From Ceriagrion tenellum (lineage: Eukaryota; Arthropoda; Insecta; Odonata; Coenagrionidae), in contig OY720633.1 of assembly GCA_963169105.1 (NCBI GenBank), positions 147,643,200-147,707,199 on the forward strand: a stretch of 64,000 nucleotides of DNA, given 5' to 3'. The notes under the pieces were generated by a model. It had not been told where the DNA came from, ran no database searches, and saw only the letters and a program-made list of their open reading frames with translations. Made by a program: the position numbers and the translations under genes. Shown here one piece after another: positions 12,090 to 23,674 of this stretch. Each line of letters begins with the position of its first letter. The first letter of the stretch is position 1.

Positions 12090-12131
12090 TTGTTGTACGA
12101 TTACAATATAAAGATATGGAAAAGTACAAAA

Positions 12132-14020
12132 TATATTTTTCATATGGATTCTAATATAATATACTTCTACGAAGTGAAGCCTCGAGGTGAAAAGATTATC
12201 CAACAACTGTGGCTGAAATCTAGTGACTGCATAATGTTAAACCTTTCCTATTGCTTAAATGCAAAATTAAACCATTTTCTTTCAATTAAGATACTCTTAG
12301 AATTTTTTTATCGATTACAAATATCATATCATTTTTTTTATTCATGTTTTATAGTTCTACAGGAGTAAGTCATTTTGATAAAGAAAATATCTCATATGTG
12401 ATTGCAAATATCTAATACATGGTATCAGAAATAATTTTGCACTGAAATCTACGTAAGATTGTACCCATCTTCAACATTAATATGAGAAAATATCTCAAGA
12501 ACTATCAGAAAAATTTTCAAGTAGATTCGAGGCTACGATTTGCGGAAATATCTGTGTCTCAAGATAACCATGTTCACTAAGGGGGAAATTTTTTTTCCCA
12601 TGCGTCACAAAATATTAATTTTAATTTAGATAGTAATTTTTTGGGAGATTAATGGTTTCGAATCATTTTCCTATAGTGGGGGGTATTGTGTTCATTAAGA
12701 GCAAAATATATCCTTTTACAATAAAAATTACCGGCGTATACAAGAACTTATTTCTTCGAAACTTCAGTACAAATGTCCCATACTTCCAAATGTAATACTT
12801 CAGTTAGATGCGTCACTAGGTTGTGGCCTACCGATAATTCTTCTTTGAAATTTCAAAGTTGGGAGCAGATGCAGATACACGTGTTATATTATCACCTTAC
12901 ATTCAGGAATGCTATTGCTGCAGATGTACCTATAAATAGAATCCAAATATGTCATTTACAAAGTGTCTTTTTTGACAAAGTGTCTTTTTGACAAAGACAA
13001 TTTTGTAAGTGTCGACAACAGTGTAAAAATGTGCATGATGATGAATTGAAAATTAGCCTTAATTATTAACAACCCAGAAAATGAACTATGATAGCACACC
13101 TAAATTAGAAGATTCCTCTTCGGGTTGCATTTTGCTTTTAACCGGCGAGTTCCACTTCACTTCCTTTGGAAAAAAGTAATAAGGAGTTGGAAAAATGTTT
13201 GAAATTGCAGTAGTTTCCATAACCAATGCTATCTGAATTTTTCCCTATCAAGAAATCTTGATTAATAATCGGAGAAAAAGTTATATGAGTATTCTTTTCA
13301 ACTCTCTTTTCGTTTCTTATTTGTTTATTGAGTAGCTAAGTACTCATAACGTCACTTATCATTACAATAGAAATTCAACCACAAAATTAGTATTTTTTAC
13401 GATTGAAAACAAAGTCGGAGAGAGTTGCCTAAATTCCAGTCAAGTACACAAAGCAAATTTTATGATATCACTCAAAGGAATCTAAAAAAGATAAAAAGTT
13501 AAAATTGAAATTTGATTCTCTCTCCTCTCCTATATCGTTCTATGTACAATTTATAGTAACCTTGATGCGCTATTAAAATGACATGGGAAAATATTTTAAT
13601 TAGGCATAAATATCACCAACTTTTTAGCGAATAGGCTATCTTACACCTTCATTATATACTCCGCTTCTGTAAAGTAGAATACGACGCTCTAATTTCAAGA
13701 AATAATACCGAAAAGGAAATGTTAACTGCCATAGCCCATGTATACTTACACCACGGAAACCGCTTCTTGTCTAGAGTCACGTTGTGAAGGAAAGCAATGA
13801 TTTCATACCTGCACAGAAGCCAAGATTCGCCTTCCCCATTTAATACAATCAGCCCCTGGTGACACGCACAAGATTCGACGTACGAATACGCGATTTATAA
13901 ATCTCGAACATGGTCTATGATGCCATATGTTGGGAATATTAAAGATTCCCGAAGAAAAATGTTCCGAATGGAATGGGAATATCGTTATGGACAATCAAAT
14001 GAGATGGTGCCGCAGAGAGG
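12132..14020. other. AT-rich non-coding, nothing recognised
   Basis: No gene family seen. A short duplication (a 14-base unit around TTTTTGACAAAGTGTC) lies at 12960-13000. CpG content rises from about 13740 toward the island that follows. Confidence 0.45.
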
Positions 14021-15540
14021 TGGTATTCTGCAGGCGAAAGTGAGTGGAACAACTGTGAGGGAGGAGGGGGGTTGAATGGGGAAGGGATGTTTGATATAAG
14101 AGAGATAGGGAGAGTGAGGGGGCAGGAGAGTGGAGTGAGCGCTCACACTGCGCCAGCGCGGATATCTGGAATGACTCGAAGGGAGGGAGGGCAGGTGCTC
14201 GTGTGGGATGGGAAGTGGGACAGAAGGAGGGGGGGCTCAGACATTCGCGCGGGGTAAGTGGAAGGTCATGAATCGGTTTGTGTTTTCGCTTCGGGGGGTT
14301 GGAGTATGTGATAGAAGAGAGAAGGAGAGGAGGAGAGGTAGACTACGATGGGAGAATGCAGTGTGGGGGTAAGTGCGAGGGGGGACTAACGTGTTGTAGG
14401 CACAGACGGGGTGGCCGACCAGCTGATTTTTTACCCGCTTCCAGTGTGTTTTTGGAGCGCTGGGGATCACGCTGTTCTCCAAGAGACCCGGAGAGTGAGA
14501 CCGCCACCGGCCAGGAAAGTTACAGATTGAGGCAGCTTGCACGAGTTACGAGAGTGACGCCAAGAGACGAGATTCCAACACGTTCAAGTGAAGTTCCGTC
14601 TTTTCACTGTATGGAGAAGAAAATTTAAGAGTTCGCGATCGCGTAAGGGCGAATAAGAATCACACCGGACGTTCAAGCTGAGGGGGTATTGATTTCTCCG
14701 AGAAAAAGGAGGATAAGAAGAGCTATTTGGGAAGTTAATTTATTTTAGTTCGTTTTTTGTCTCTAGTCATATCCGCTGCCATTTTAGCCACGTCTATTTC
14801 CTCTCCTTATCGTTTTTCTTTTTTTTTCAACGCTGGCGAAGCGGAAATTATTTCCTCTAACGTCGAATTTGTGGATTTCGTGGCCCATTTGACCGGAAAC
14901 GAAAACGAGCGATGTAACTTCGAAGAGACCTCATTGCGTCCTCGCCCGGATCCATCCCAGTGAATTCCTCATCCTTCCAACTGCGGGCTCAAGCTTCACT
15001 ATCTGACCTTTCTCTCATGCCAGCGGCAAGGTCAAGGGTGAGGAGGGATCAGGATCGATCATACACCCTGAACAACAAGAGAGGCCTAAGCTTGTTTTGA
15101 AGTGAAGTGCCACAAAGAATTGTGAAAGGTAACAGGAAATTTTTTGCCCATTGAGCTAACCCAATTTCTTTAAATGGACCAATATTATTTCAGAGTTTGA
15201 CCAAAGCTGTATAAGCACTCTTCCCAGTTAGATTTACTATCAACTCAAAATAAGTTGACCTAGTGGCGAATTAGAATGGTGGAAGTATAAGCATCAGTGT
15301 GCGTCTAGAGTGAGCTATGAGACAGGTGTGTTGAAGAATCGATAATGAAGTAAACATACGGAAATTTATGAATTCTAGACCCTAGGGAAGACAAGAGGGA
15401 TGGAAAAATGGCTTTATAGTCAAAGAAGCATAAAAATAAACCAATGATGGCAACAAGAGAAGACTTCCGATGGGGGAGGCTGTCTTTTTATCATGCCCTG
15501 GCGAAGATGACGCAATTCAGTCTGCAAGAAGGATGGATTG
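14021..15540 (+). promoter_or_regulatory. GC/CpG-rich island with splice donors: candidate promoter and non-coding first exon
   Basis: Against an AT-rich background this 1.5 kb is GC-rich with dense CpG (for example TTCGCGATCGCG near 14632). It starts with a G-rich stretch (14040-14340). Consensus-like splice donors on the plus strand lie at 14254 (GGG|GTAAGTGG), 14369 (GGG|GTAAGT), 15129 (AAAG|GTAACA) and 15541 (ATTG|GTAAGTTG). No long ORF with a known domain is present, so if this is an exon it is probably 5' untranslated, with the coding exons beyond the window. There is no TATA box at a convincing spacing. It could also be an unrelated GC-rich repeat. Confidence 0.35.
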
Positions 15541-15541
15541 G

Positions 15542-16845
15542 TAAGTTGTATCTTGCTTCTAGTTTTAGGTTAAGGCACCAATATCCCGAAATTCCCTTTG
15601 AGTAAAGATAGAGATAACTTAAGCATGATTGTGGTTCATGCATCATTCTTTGCTATTTTCCTGTAATATTTGAGTATTAATTCATATTAGTTTTAAAAGA
15701 CGCCTAAGTGGAATGCAAAAATGTCCTTGGTATTTCGTAATATTTTCCCATAAAGAAATTTTTTCTTCGTTATAGTCAGTTGACATTTACACTCAAGCAT
15801 CAACATTCTCAACCTAGTTCCTCAAACAATTTTCCAAACACACTCGGAACACATTGATATTTATTTCAAAAAATTGGGGAATATATACAGTGATGAAATT
15901 GAATTATCAGTTTCAGCGGTAGTTGTTTTAATTCAATGATCTAAAGAAGTTTTTTATGATGAGACCTATTATTTATTTAAGCACTTAGTCACTCATGGAC
16001 GTTGACTGTATTTTAAATTGTATGTTTTGCTGAAATATCGAAGTTAATTTTAAAATTATATAACGATCTAATTTGTCGAGTTATTTTTGAGCTTGCCCGA
16101 AGCCCGATGCCAGCTTAGATATGAATAAATAAGAGTATATTCTTTTAAAATTGTTTTGCTTCACGAAGATGTGAAATACTGATGATGAAGATACTTTTCT
16201 ACGGCCTTGTGTAATCGAATTCTACTATTCACCACGTGAAGGCTGAATATTGGAGTTTTGAGGTAAACGCTGCGAAAACTAGCTTGATTAGTTTTTGGAT
16301 TCGTGATTATCACCATTCAAAACCATTATCATTCTGCGGAGAAATTTTGTTTACCTTGGCATATTTACTGCTGGAGTTCTCATCCCACGGGGACGTATGC
16401 CTTGATCATTCGCTACGCCGGTGCAAGGTGAAATTGAATGACGTCGCTAAAAAAGGCTTCCTTTTTGAACTCTTTAAAACTATTTATACGTCACCGAATC
16501 ATTTTGGAAATTAGTATTAAAAAGGAATATTTATTCGTTAGCTGAAAAAATTGCGTTATTTGATAAAAATAAGCAAATATTCTAAATTTTATGACTTTTC
16601 ATTCAAAAGGTGGCGGGGCGCCACAACTAACATTTTGCCAGGGGTCCCATTGAAATTAGGTGTATCACTGTATTCATGCTTAAAAAAAGTTGGCTCCCAC
16701 AGGACGTGTACAAATAAGTCCAACCAAAGAGATTTTCTTTAATAGTTTCAGCTAAACCGGCAACTATCGGTTAGTCATGGGATTCTGAGTCAGCAATGCA
16801 TGATTTTACAAATACTACAGCCACTTCCAGTTAATGAAGCCTGCC
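15542..16845. other. AT-rich, consistent with intron; nothing recognised
   Basis: It follows directly from the donor-like site at 15541. No acceptor with a recognisable downstream exon could be identified. The 92- and 63-codon ORFs at 16236 and 16551 have no family resemblance. Confidence 0.4.
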
Positions 16846-17183
16846 CATCTACATCTACATCTACATCTACGTCATACCCTGCAAGCCACCCAAAGGGTGT
16901 GTGGCAGGGGGTGCTTTCGCACCAGGCATGCATGAATGATAGGGTAGAACACCGACATTACACTAAAACCCGCGCACCACACATGCAAATCGCCAATTAA
17001 AGATCTAATACCCAAGAAACATTCAATCTTCAATCGTTCCAACATGCAAGGGATACAAAGACTACTACTACATATTCAAAATATCATGCATAAATAAGAA
17101 CACCAATATTTACATCATGCCTAAATAAGAGAGCAGAATATATAATGAGAAAGATTTACTGCCTGCCTATCTCAATACTGGAA

Positions 17184-17516
17184 CTATTCATGACGACGAT
17201 CACAGCTGTTATGGTCCCGAATGGTACGCGGAAAAAATGACATTTTATACCTATCGGTTCTACAATCTAGCTCTCTAATTTTATTGGCGCGATCTAATCT
17301 GCCGTAGTACGAAGGGGTTAATAGTATATTTTTTACGTCGTCGGTAAAATGATTTTCCTGAAATTTATTTAGGAGGTTAAACCTATAATTCAATCTACGC
17401 TGTGATAGTGATTCCCATCCTAATTCTTCTAACAGTCCAGACACACTAGACCCATCATGCCCTTGCTTAGCGTGAGAAGCTTGGAGACAGTTAGAGAGGG
17501 TCATTTTGAGGTGCAC
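17184..17516 (-). pseudogene. LINE ORF2 C-terminal block
   Basis: 110 open codons with the C-terminal signature of arthropod LINE ORF2 proteins: SSVSGLLEELGWESLSQRR, a variable middle, then YYGRLDRANKIRELDCRTDR, and YKMSFFPRTIRDHNS near the end. The usual final motif is SFFPRTIR-x-WN; here the Trp is replaced by His. Its placement between the RT remnant and the (TGTAGA)n terminus fits one element, though it could come from a second copy. Confidence 0.8.
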
Positions 17517-17699
17517 GTGTGCTGGTGATGTCTCCTCATTGGCCTATAGCCTATCCAGAACGGGCTTTGGATTCTTTTCCATCCTCAGCAAACTGAAACA
17601 AACACGGAAAGAAATCAAAACCAAATCGAGGACCTCCGTGCGCTCTTAATATGAAACATCTCCGAAACATGTAATCGTTCCTGTTAAGAAACTAGTGAG

Positions 17700-18577
17700 A
17701 TAAGTTGAGAACTGAACATGGAAAGCCAAGTTTCATCATTTTACGGATGGGAAGTTTCGGAAGTTACGGATTCACTCCATCGAATGCTTTATTGAAGTCG
17801 AAGAGGACTAGAACTATAACCATACGCTCATCCATGTCATCGATAACTTTTTGTAGTGCAGTCTGCGTACTGAAACTATGGCGTAAACCTGATTGTAGAG
17901 AGTCGAGTTTGTCATTGTATAAAAACTACTCAGTGACTCGTTTGAACACAATTCTCTATGGGACTTTTGACTAGGCGCAAAGGATTGAAATCGGCCGGAA
18001 GTCAGAATGTAGTTTTGGATTTTTGTCATCTTTATTGGACGGATAAGAACTTTTTTCCAGATAGAGGGACATTCAAAGTGATCTAACGAGTAGTTAAATA
18101 TTTCGAGGATACACGATAATAAAGCACATTTTGAGAGTTGATTAACCTTAATAGGAATGTCATCAACATCAGTGGCATTTGACTAAGAAAACGACAAAAA
18201 CTCTGATTCAGAGTCACAGGAGTTACATGTTTGAAGTAAAACTTATTCTCTCTGAAGGGAATAACTCTATGTAGTCCATGGTTTGCTGAGGCAAGATTGT
18301 GATTCGTCAAAGTTGACATAAAGCAGGAGTTCAGCTGATCAAGAGTTATGTTTAGGGGGAGGCAGGAGTCCCATCTGTGAACTATACCAAGGTTTCGAAG
18401 TTCACGCCAAACCAATTTCGGGCCCCTCCATATAGTGAGCTTCGATGAATGAAACATTCGTTTACTATCATTGATGCCACACTTACCGCGATTTGTAAGT
18501 TCCTTGTAATTTTGGAACAGAGTAGGATAGCCATTACATCGAAAGGTGCCTCGTACTTGGTTCCGTTCTTTAATCAT
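17700..18577 (-). pseudogene. LINE linker and reverse transcriptase fingers/palm remnant
   Basis: A 164-codon open stretch (18577-18083) carries the pre-RT linker: K/R-rich start, WRELRNLGIVHRWDSC, LPLNITLDQLNSCFMS. Below it, in two frames, come DKNPKLHSDFRPISILCA and NDKLDSLQSGLRHSFST, then TALQKVIDDMDERMVIVLV. LFDFNKAFDGVN closes the series and holds the motif A Asp that binds catalytic metal. At least one frameshift separates the linker from the palm. Motifs B and C are not found before the sequence jumps to the C-terminal block. Confidence 0.85.
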
Positions 18578-18589
18578 GATTTTGTCATC

Positions 18590-19284
18590 TTGTTCAGCCA
18601 GGGTATTAAATGACGTTTAGGCCGACAGACGTGTTTGTGAAAAAGTGTGTCGGCGCAATAAGAGATATTAGACATAAGACAATCATGTTTAGAATCTATT
18701 GAACGCGAGTTAAAAACACCGTTCCAATTTATATCTAAAAATGCTTCTTGAAGGCTTTGGGAAGCAATATTTTGGAAGTCACGGAGGGTAAAATAGGTGG
18801 GTGTGAAGGACTTAGGAAAATTGAAATTATTCGTTGTTTCAAGTAAGTCATGAGCTGAGAGGAAGGAGATGGGGCTCTGAGAATATATTTATACTTTTTC
18901 TAGGTCATTAAAGATACAGAGATCTAATAGGATAAGACTTGTTTCTTGCGTTGCTGCATATGGCACAAGGTGAAGATTATTACAGTATACAAAGTTAAGC
19001 ATATATTTACTGTAATAATTATTACTTCAACGATCAGCATTGAAATAACAAAATATTACAATGTTTGTAAAGGCTAGTTTCTATTGCAATAATACATTCT
19101 CGAAGTCCGTCGGAATAGCCATTTTAGGAGGCCGATAGACAACACACAACAGTAATTTAGAGGAAATGGCGTTCCATATTTCTAAGATAATTAATTCAGG
19201 AGGAGAAAAATCCAGTTTTAGCCCTTTGCCATTAAAATGTAAAACATCCAAGTCAAAATTGCTAAAATGGTTAAAACTAAACAT
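18590..19284 (-). pseudogene. LINE AP-endonuclease domain remnant
   Basis: Frame fragments give LHFNGKGLKLDF, KLLLCVVYRPPK (the strongly conserved VYRPP strand), then an altered GDFN-like block (FCYFNADR). NNLHLVPYAAT, LILLDLCIFND, FLSAHDLLE, RDFQNIASQSLQEAFLDINW and PWLNKM follow. The aspartate/asparagine of the GDFN block and the SAHD histidine-aspartate pair belong to the catalytic site of apurinic-type endonucleases that nick the target DNA. The glycine and first aspartate of GDFN are lost. In-frame stops lie between these blocks. Confidence 0.82.
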
Positions 19285-19290
19285 ATGTTT

Positions 19291-19757
19291 TGCAAAACAA
19301 GATTTTTTGTTTGTAAAAATCTTGTTTTGTCATTTTTAGAAGAAATATGAAATTGTGAATAGCCCAGATAATATTTGTAATGACGTAGTTTTTATGACTC
19401 AATCACCTCTTTTAAATTTAAGTCTCCCTACATGTCCTGGGACCCAGTAATCTGGTTGTTATTTTTCGACCTTCTACTCCAATTGTTCTTCCTCCCCCCC
19501 TTTTTTGCTGGTTTTTCCCCCACTATTGTTTACTGGTATTTACGTCACTCTGAACTCCTCCACCTCTGTATCTTCCCTCCCTTACCCTCTCCGCCGTCAG
19601 AACCTTTCCCCCTCCCCCCCACTTATGTGTTTTGTTAATGGGTATATATAGAACTGGAAATTTAATTTTTGTACCTTGAGAATGAAATATAATGTCGAAA
19701 CCATGGTCGGTAATTATTAAACAGTGTAGAAATGTACTCTCATCATTTCATTCTTAC
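19291..19757. other. unassigned with C/T-rich block 19430-19640
   Basis: The plus strand of 19430-19640 has long C and T runs (for example CCTCCCCCCC twice). No gene or element end identified. Confidence 0.5.
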
Positions 19758-19985
19758 CAGTATTGATATTGAATATTTCCACCAAGTTACACCTGAAACT
19801 CTTTCATCAAATATATCAAAATGGCCGAAGAGAGATTGATTTACGAGGCACATAGCAATGTTTCTTATACTTTTCAAGGGTACGTTGAGGTGGTGAACGA
19901 AAACATCTTCCCTATTCCCCCTTTTTAATGTCCTCTTCTGACTGGATAGGGGAGCAATCGTCACCATCACGCCTCCGAACAACTG
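19758..19985 (-). CDS. candidate internal coding exon, unknown product
   Basis: On the minus strand a pyrimidine-rich tract ending ACTTTTACAG precedes position 19985, and a consensus donor (ACTG|GTAAGA) follows 19758. The 228-bp interval is 76 codons in one open frame, beginning and ending exactly at codon boundaries (phase 0-0), with residues such as QLFGGVMVTIAPLSSQKR and HFDIFDERVSG. It lies inside a 212-codon open frame, the longest in the window apart from the edge-truncated one, which is more than expected by chance at this base composition. No protein family is recognised. The upstream part of the long frame is hydrophobic, Tyr/Phe-rich and looks like intron read through. It may be a real exon or a chance combination. 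Confidence 0.22.
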
Positions 19986-20389
19986 CTGTAAAAGTAAAAG
20001 AAAATTAACGAAATCTTCGGAGTGGTAAAGGGGAAAGAAAACCACGTAACAAAGGGAGACTGAAACGTAGTGGTACGGGAGGGAAAAGAGGAAAATATAG
20101 TAGAATGTATACGAATGGACAAAAGGAATGTCAAAGGAGAAAGACGTGTGTTCTTCCATGAGAAGACTACAGTAGTATCTAACACTGTCTCCAAGCATTA
20201 TCGGGTTAACACGTATACAACGTACATACATACATGGAAGATACCAGGTGATATTTGCAGGTACCAAATAGACTACACACTTATTTGGGTTATATTTAAG
20301 AACCAAGCAAAGCAGTGCAAGACCTAGCCACGAGCAGATATAAACAGAGATCACAAAAATGTACAGCCACCTTCGATACAAATAATCAA

Positions 20390-20740
20390 TATGGTATGAT
20401 GCGAACTAAGATGGGACATGGAGATACTGGCTTAAGTAGGAAACAGAGGAAGATTCGCCACAGTTGTCAACAGAAAGCTAGAAAATTGAGAAGAAATTGT
20501 CCTCGAAGAACCGACACGAAGAAAACATCTAGGACCGACACGAAGAGAACATGGATAACGGAAGAGATTAGGAAACTAATAGAAGAAAGACGAAAATACA
20601 AGAACCTCAGAAACGAAGATGAGGCAACCCTTTTCGAGAAGCCTAGGAACCAAGTCATACGAGAATGCAAGGAGGAAAATTTGGATCGAAAACTGCTGCG
20701 AGGAAGTCAACGAATTCATAAAGGAGAGAAATGCCGAAAC
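20390..20740 (+). pseudogene. RTE-like LINE fragment (region between endonuclease and RT)
   Basis: The plus-strand frame gives RTWITEEIRKLIEERRKYKN, then a short gap and NQVIRECKEENLDRKLLRGSQ. This is the basic helical linker found after the endonuclease in RTE-type LINE polyproteins (W-I-T-x-E-I-x-x-L-x-x-E-R-R-K-Y-K). Two short near-identical segments precede it (RTDTKKTSRTDTKRTW), a local duplication. No RT follows, so this is an isolated scrap of the lineage also seen at 940-1860. Confidence 0.6.
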
Positions 20741-23674
20741 CTCATATTAACTAGTGAAGGAAAACTTCCGTTACTTATTCTATACCGGAATCAAGGTACA
20801 AAATATCGGAATTATTCTACAAGAATGTTTTTGATGACCACATTTTTTCCAGCCATTTAATCTGACTGCTAGAGCTATGCCTTATAATGACAGTTTTTAT
20901 TAAAAGCACATAAGGTATGCTTTTTTATTCTAATTAAAATTTTGTGGATGTAATCTGAGCAAACTCCACCAGACCCCAAATTAAAATTTCCACCCTCATG
21001 CCTGACATATAGTAAAACTAGCCTGGAAACCCCATTTATATTCACAACATTAATAAAAGGCACTTAAAAAGCTGCAGCTTTAAGTTTTACAATTTATGGA
21101 AAAAATGAGCTGTGACCTAAGACACCTTAAATGTGCTCACTTGGGCGCAGCGGTGAAAGGATATTTAAGCGGGATAATACACGGAATTTCCATTAGATGC
21201 CTTGCGTGTTAAAATTATCTCGGTAGAAAAATGGCTGTGGCAAAAGCGGCGATCTTCCTTAGCCTTATAATGTGGACACGAACTTATCTGCTCCGGAGGG
21301 GCTGAGAGGAACAACACTATTCACTCCTTGTATCCCAAGCGAACTTTCTCACCGTAGATTCCGTCACATACTCGCGTCGCTTGCCCGCTTAACTTTACTC
21401 GCTGTAGTTTTACATTCGGTATTGTTCGGCTACTCCCTTGGTTTCCATTTTACACTTTCGCTTATTAACTTAACTTACTTAATTTCCTGTGTTGGAATAT
21501 GTTCCCCTCATGTAAAATATTTGAGCAAATATTGGCTTAAACATATTATTAATATGCAACAGGCCTTACGTTTTTAGAAAGCTTCAAATGTATTGTAATG
21601 CGATCAATTTCTTTCCGAATTTGTGAATACATCATGTCTTATTCTATTACTCGTCTATGTTACATGACTAGCGGAGTATTTTAGAATCTAATCATTCATC
21701 TGGACTGTTTTTAAAAATGATAAAAAATTTTCTGACTTTCTATCTACTATTAATGAGCATGTTCAATCGCGGTTCCCAGTATCATTAGCATTTGCGCTAT
21801 TTTTAAATTCATCATGTGAACGAGAATTTCATCATCATTTTTCAGAATTGTTTTATATCTTTAGTTTTTTTTAGATACGAATAGATAGGACAGTATCTAG
21901 GACCATATATCTTATGGAGAACATAATTTACTTAAATATAAGAGAATGAAAAAATATACTTAGCAGGAAAATTGCAAAAATGTTGATGAAACTACAGACG
22001 ATACAGTAATTGAATGAAAAAAAGCAATAATTGTTTTGCAGTGCAACATTCATAATAGAATAATAGTGATGGACCGCTATTATTTTTAACAATGTAACGA
22101 ATTAAGACTTATCGCTATTGAAGGATAAAACGTTTAAAGTACATCCTCTTTAAATTTGAATCAAATTAAGGCTGAAGATTTAATGCATAAGAGGTGAGCT
22201 AGCAATTTTTTTCTGAAAGTTTTACTGGGACAGGTCACTCTATGCCAGTAAATATAGAAGATAAGAATGCCAAAAGTTTTAATTGCTCACTCTCTGAACT
22301 TGGTCTTCAACTTGGCAGCATCTCACCCGCAATTCCTAAATGCAAGACTATCCTTCCCTACCGCCCTCCCCATCTGCACCCTCATTCACCTCCTCAACCC
22401 TCCTGTCTTACCGCTTCCCAGTCTGTCACTCTGCGAGTGGAGAATTATAGCAATTCGGCAGAAGCCACTCGTCCGCGTCTAACTCGCTGTCTTCGGAAAA
22501 GGAGCCGATCCTCCGTCCCCGGACCGAATCAAGAAAGCCCACTCTCTACGCAAATCAGCACCTTTACCAAGGGAGGGGATAGGCATTTCTCCACCTTTTA
22601 CGTTTTAGAAAAGCCTTCATCTTACTTTTTCAAATCTTCTATAAGTTTGCACATGCGGAAGTCCCGGTTACGGGTGTCAGGACTGTTTCCTTTCACTTAT
22701 CTCGAGTTTATTTCTTTCCGCACGCAAAAAAACTTGATTCGACGAAGAAAATAAAGGTCAAGCCCACTAATTCATTTTCATACTTTTGCTCAGATACCTG
22801 GAAGCAAGCAGCCAGCCACCCACACAAATCTCAGGTCACCCTCCCTTCTGGTCTCTGGGTCAATACGGCCTCACCCGCTTCCCATTCTACCCCGACCTAT
22901 AGTTCTCCCTTCCCCAATGCTAGTCATAGCTCTGTTCTTTTTGCTTCATAGGTCTGTTCCCAGCCAGAAAATTTTAATAATTGCTTGTAAAACGGCTCTA
23001 TTTATCAAGTAATTACCACTTTTTGCTATGCTGTGGACGTACTTTCATGGCCTTTGTTTTCTTATAACCAAGATGATAAAGCGTACTAAGAAATAATGTT
23101 GGCTTTAAATTAATGCATGACATATATATTTTAAAAGACAATTTTTTTTCAATTCTTCCATTAATGTATGAGAACTTTGAATGAAGAAACCAACAGATTA
23201 TCTGGGTGCCATGCAATAATTCTAAAAATAAAACACAGGTAAAATTAAATATTAAGTCCTGAGCAAAAGACAAATCGATCGTCAAGAGGTGTACAACAAC
23301 CACTAAAAAACTTACATCAGGCATGATTTTAGGTATTAATTTCGTTTAAAATAAGGAAAGTCAATGGAAGAGAAAGTAAAAGTAAGAAGAAACGCAACGC
23401 AGGGAACCAAGCACTTGCAACACTACTTTGTAAATGAATAGCCTAATTACACAATAGGGAAATTTCATACTTTTTAAATTCAGTTTTATATTATTCTCCA
23501 ATCATTGTTGAGAACCATGGTATGATTATTTTCACTTAAATCTTAGTTATAAGACTTGAAAATGACCTCCAAAAATCTGCCGAGTTTCCCGCGCTAATAA
23601 ATACCGCCCCCACTCAAATACCGCTGTGACGTCACTATTCTGTACAGGCAGTAGCTGTGGAAGCTACTGCGCTA
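20741..23674. other. non-coding; C-rich blocks at 22330-22560 and 22750-22930
   Basis: Mostly AT-rich. A 170-codon plus-strand frame (22242-22754) covers the C/T-rich block and has no domain signature, so it is not called. An EST-like or repeat origin for the C-rich blocks cannot be judged from sequence alone. Confidence 0.45.

Larger units (their letters stand above)
11976..12131. repeat. inverted pair of Penelope-type terminal sequences
   Basis: Two 59-bp arms, 11976-12034 and 12073-12131, face each other across a 38-bp loop. The outer parts are identical for 15 bp (TTTTGTACTTTTCCA and its complement) and again for 14 bp (TTGTAATCGTACAA and its complement), separated by a variable 10-bp spacer. 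The inner 20 bp of each arm are similar but diverged. The inner parts contain a short hairpin followed by GAAAC, the layout of the minimal hammerhead ribozymes found in Penelope-like retroelement terminal repeats. Such termini are known to occur in inverted as well as direct orientation. No reverse transcriptase is left nearby. Confidence 0.5.
16846..19290 (-). mobile_element. degraded LINE (endonuclease-RT-C-terminus) with (TGTAGA)n tail
   Basis: Read on the minus strand the parts are in normal LINE order: AP-type endonuclease (about 19284-18600), linker and RT fingers/palm (18577-17700), C-terminal block (17516-17184), 3' UTR and a terminal run of TGTAGA units at 16870-16846. The 3' end contains a hairpin-like word pair CCACACACCC / GGGTGGC just before the tail. 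The palm segment with the YADD box is missing, indicating an internal deletion of several hundred bases or a join of two fragments. Frames shift several times, so the copy is non-autonomous. Confidence 0.85.

Noticed and set aside
16846..16870. CRISPR-like or regulatory short repeat
   Set aside because: The CATCTA run is the complement of a LINE (TGTAGA)n tail and adjoins that LINE's 3' end.
18972..19018. 12-bp inverted repeat ATTATTACAGTA as a terminator or element end
   Set aside because: It lies inside the LINE endonuclease remnant and has no flanking duplication; likely chance.
19743..20381. 212-codon minus-strand ORF as a membrane protein
   Set aside because: The upstream two thirds are Tyr/Phe/Cys-rich and look like translated intron; only the 228-bp interval with splice signals was kept as a weak exon candidate.
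22242..22754. 170-codon plus-strand ORF
   Set aside because: It spans a C/T-rich block, is Pro/Ser-rich, and shows no domain or splice context.
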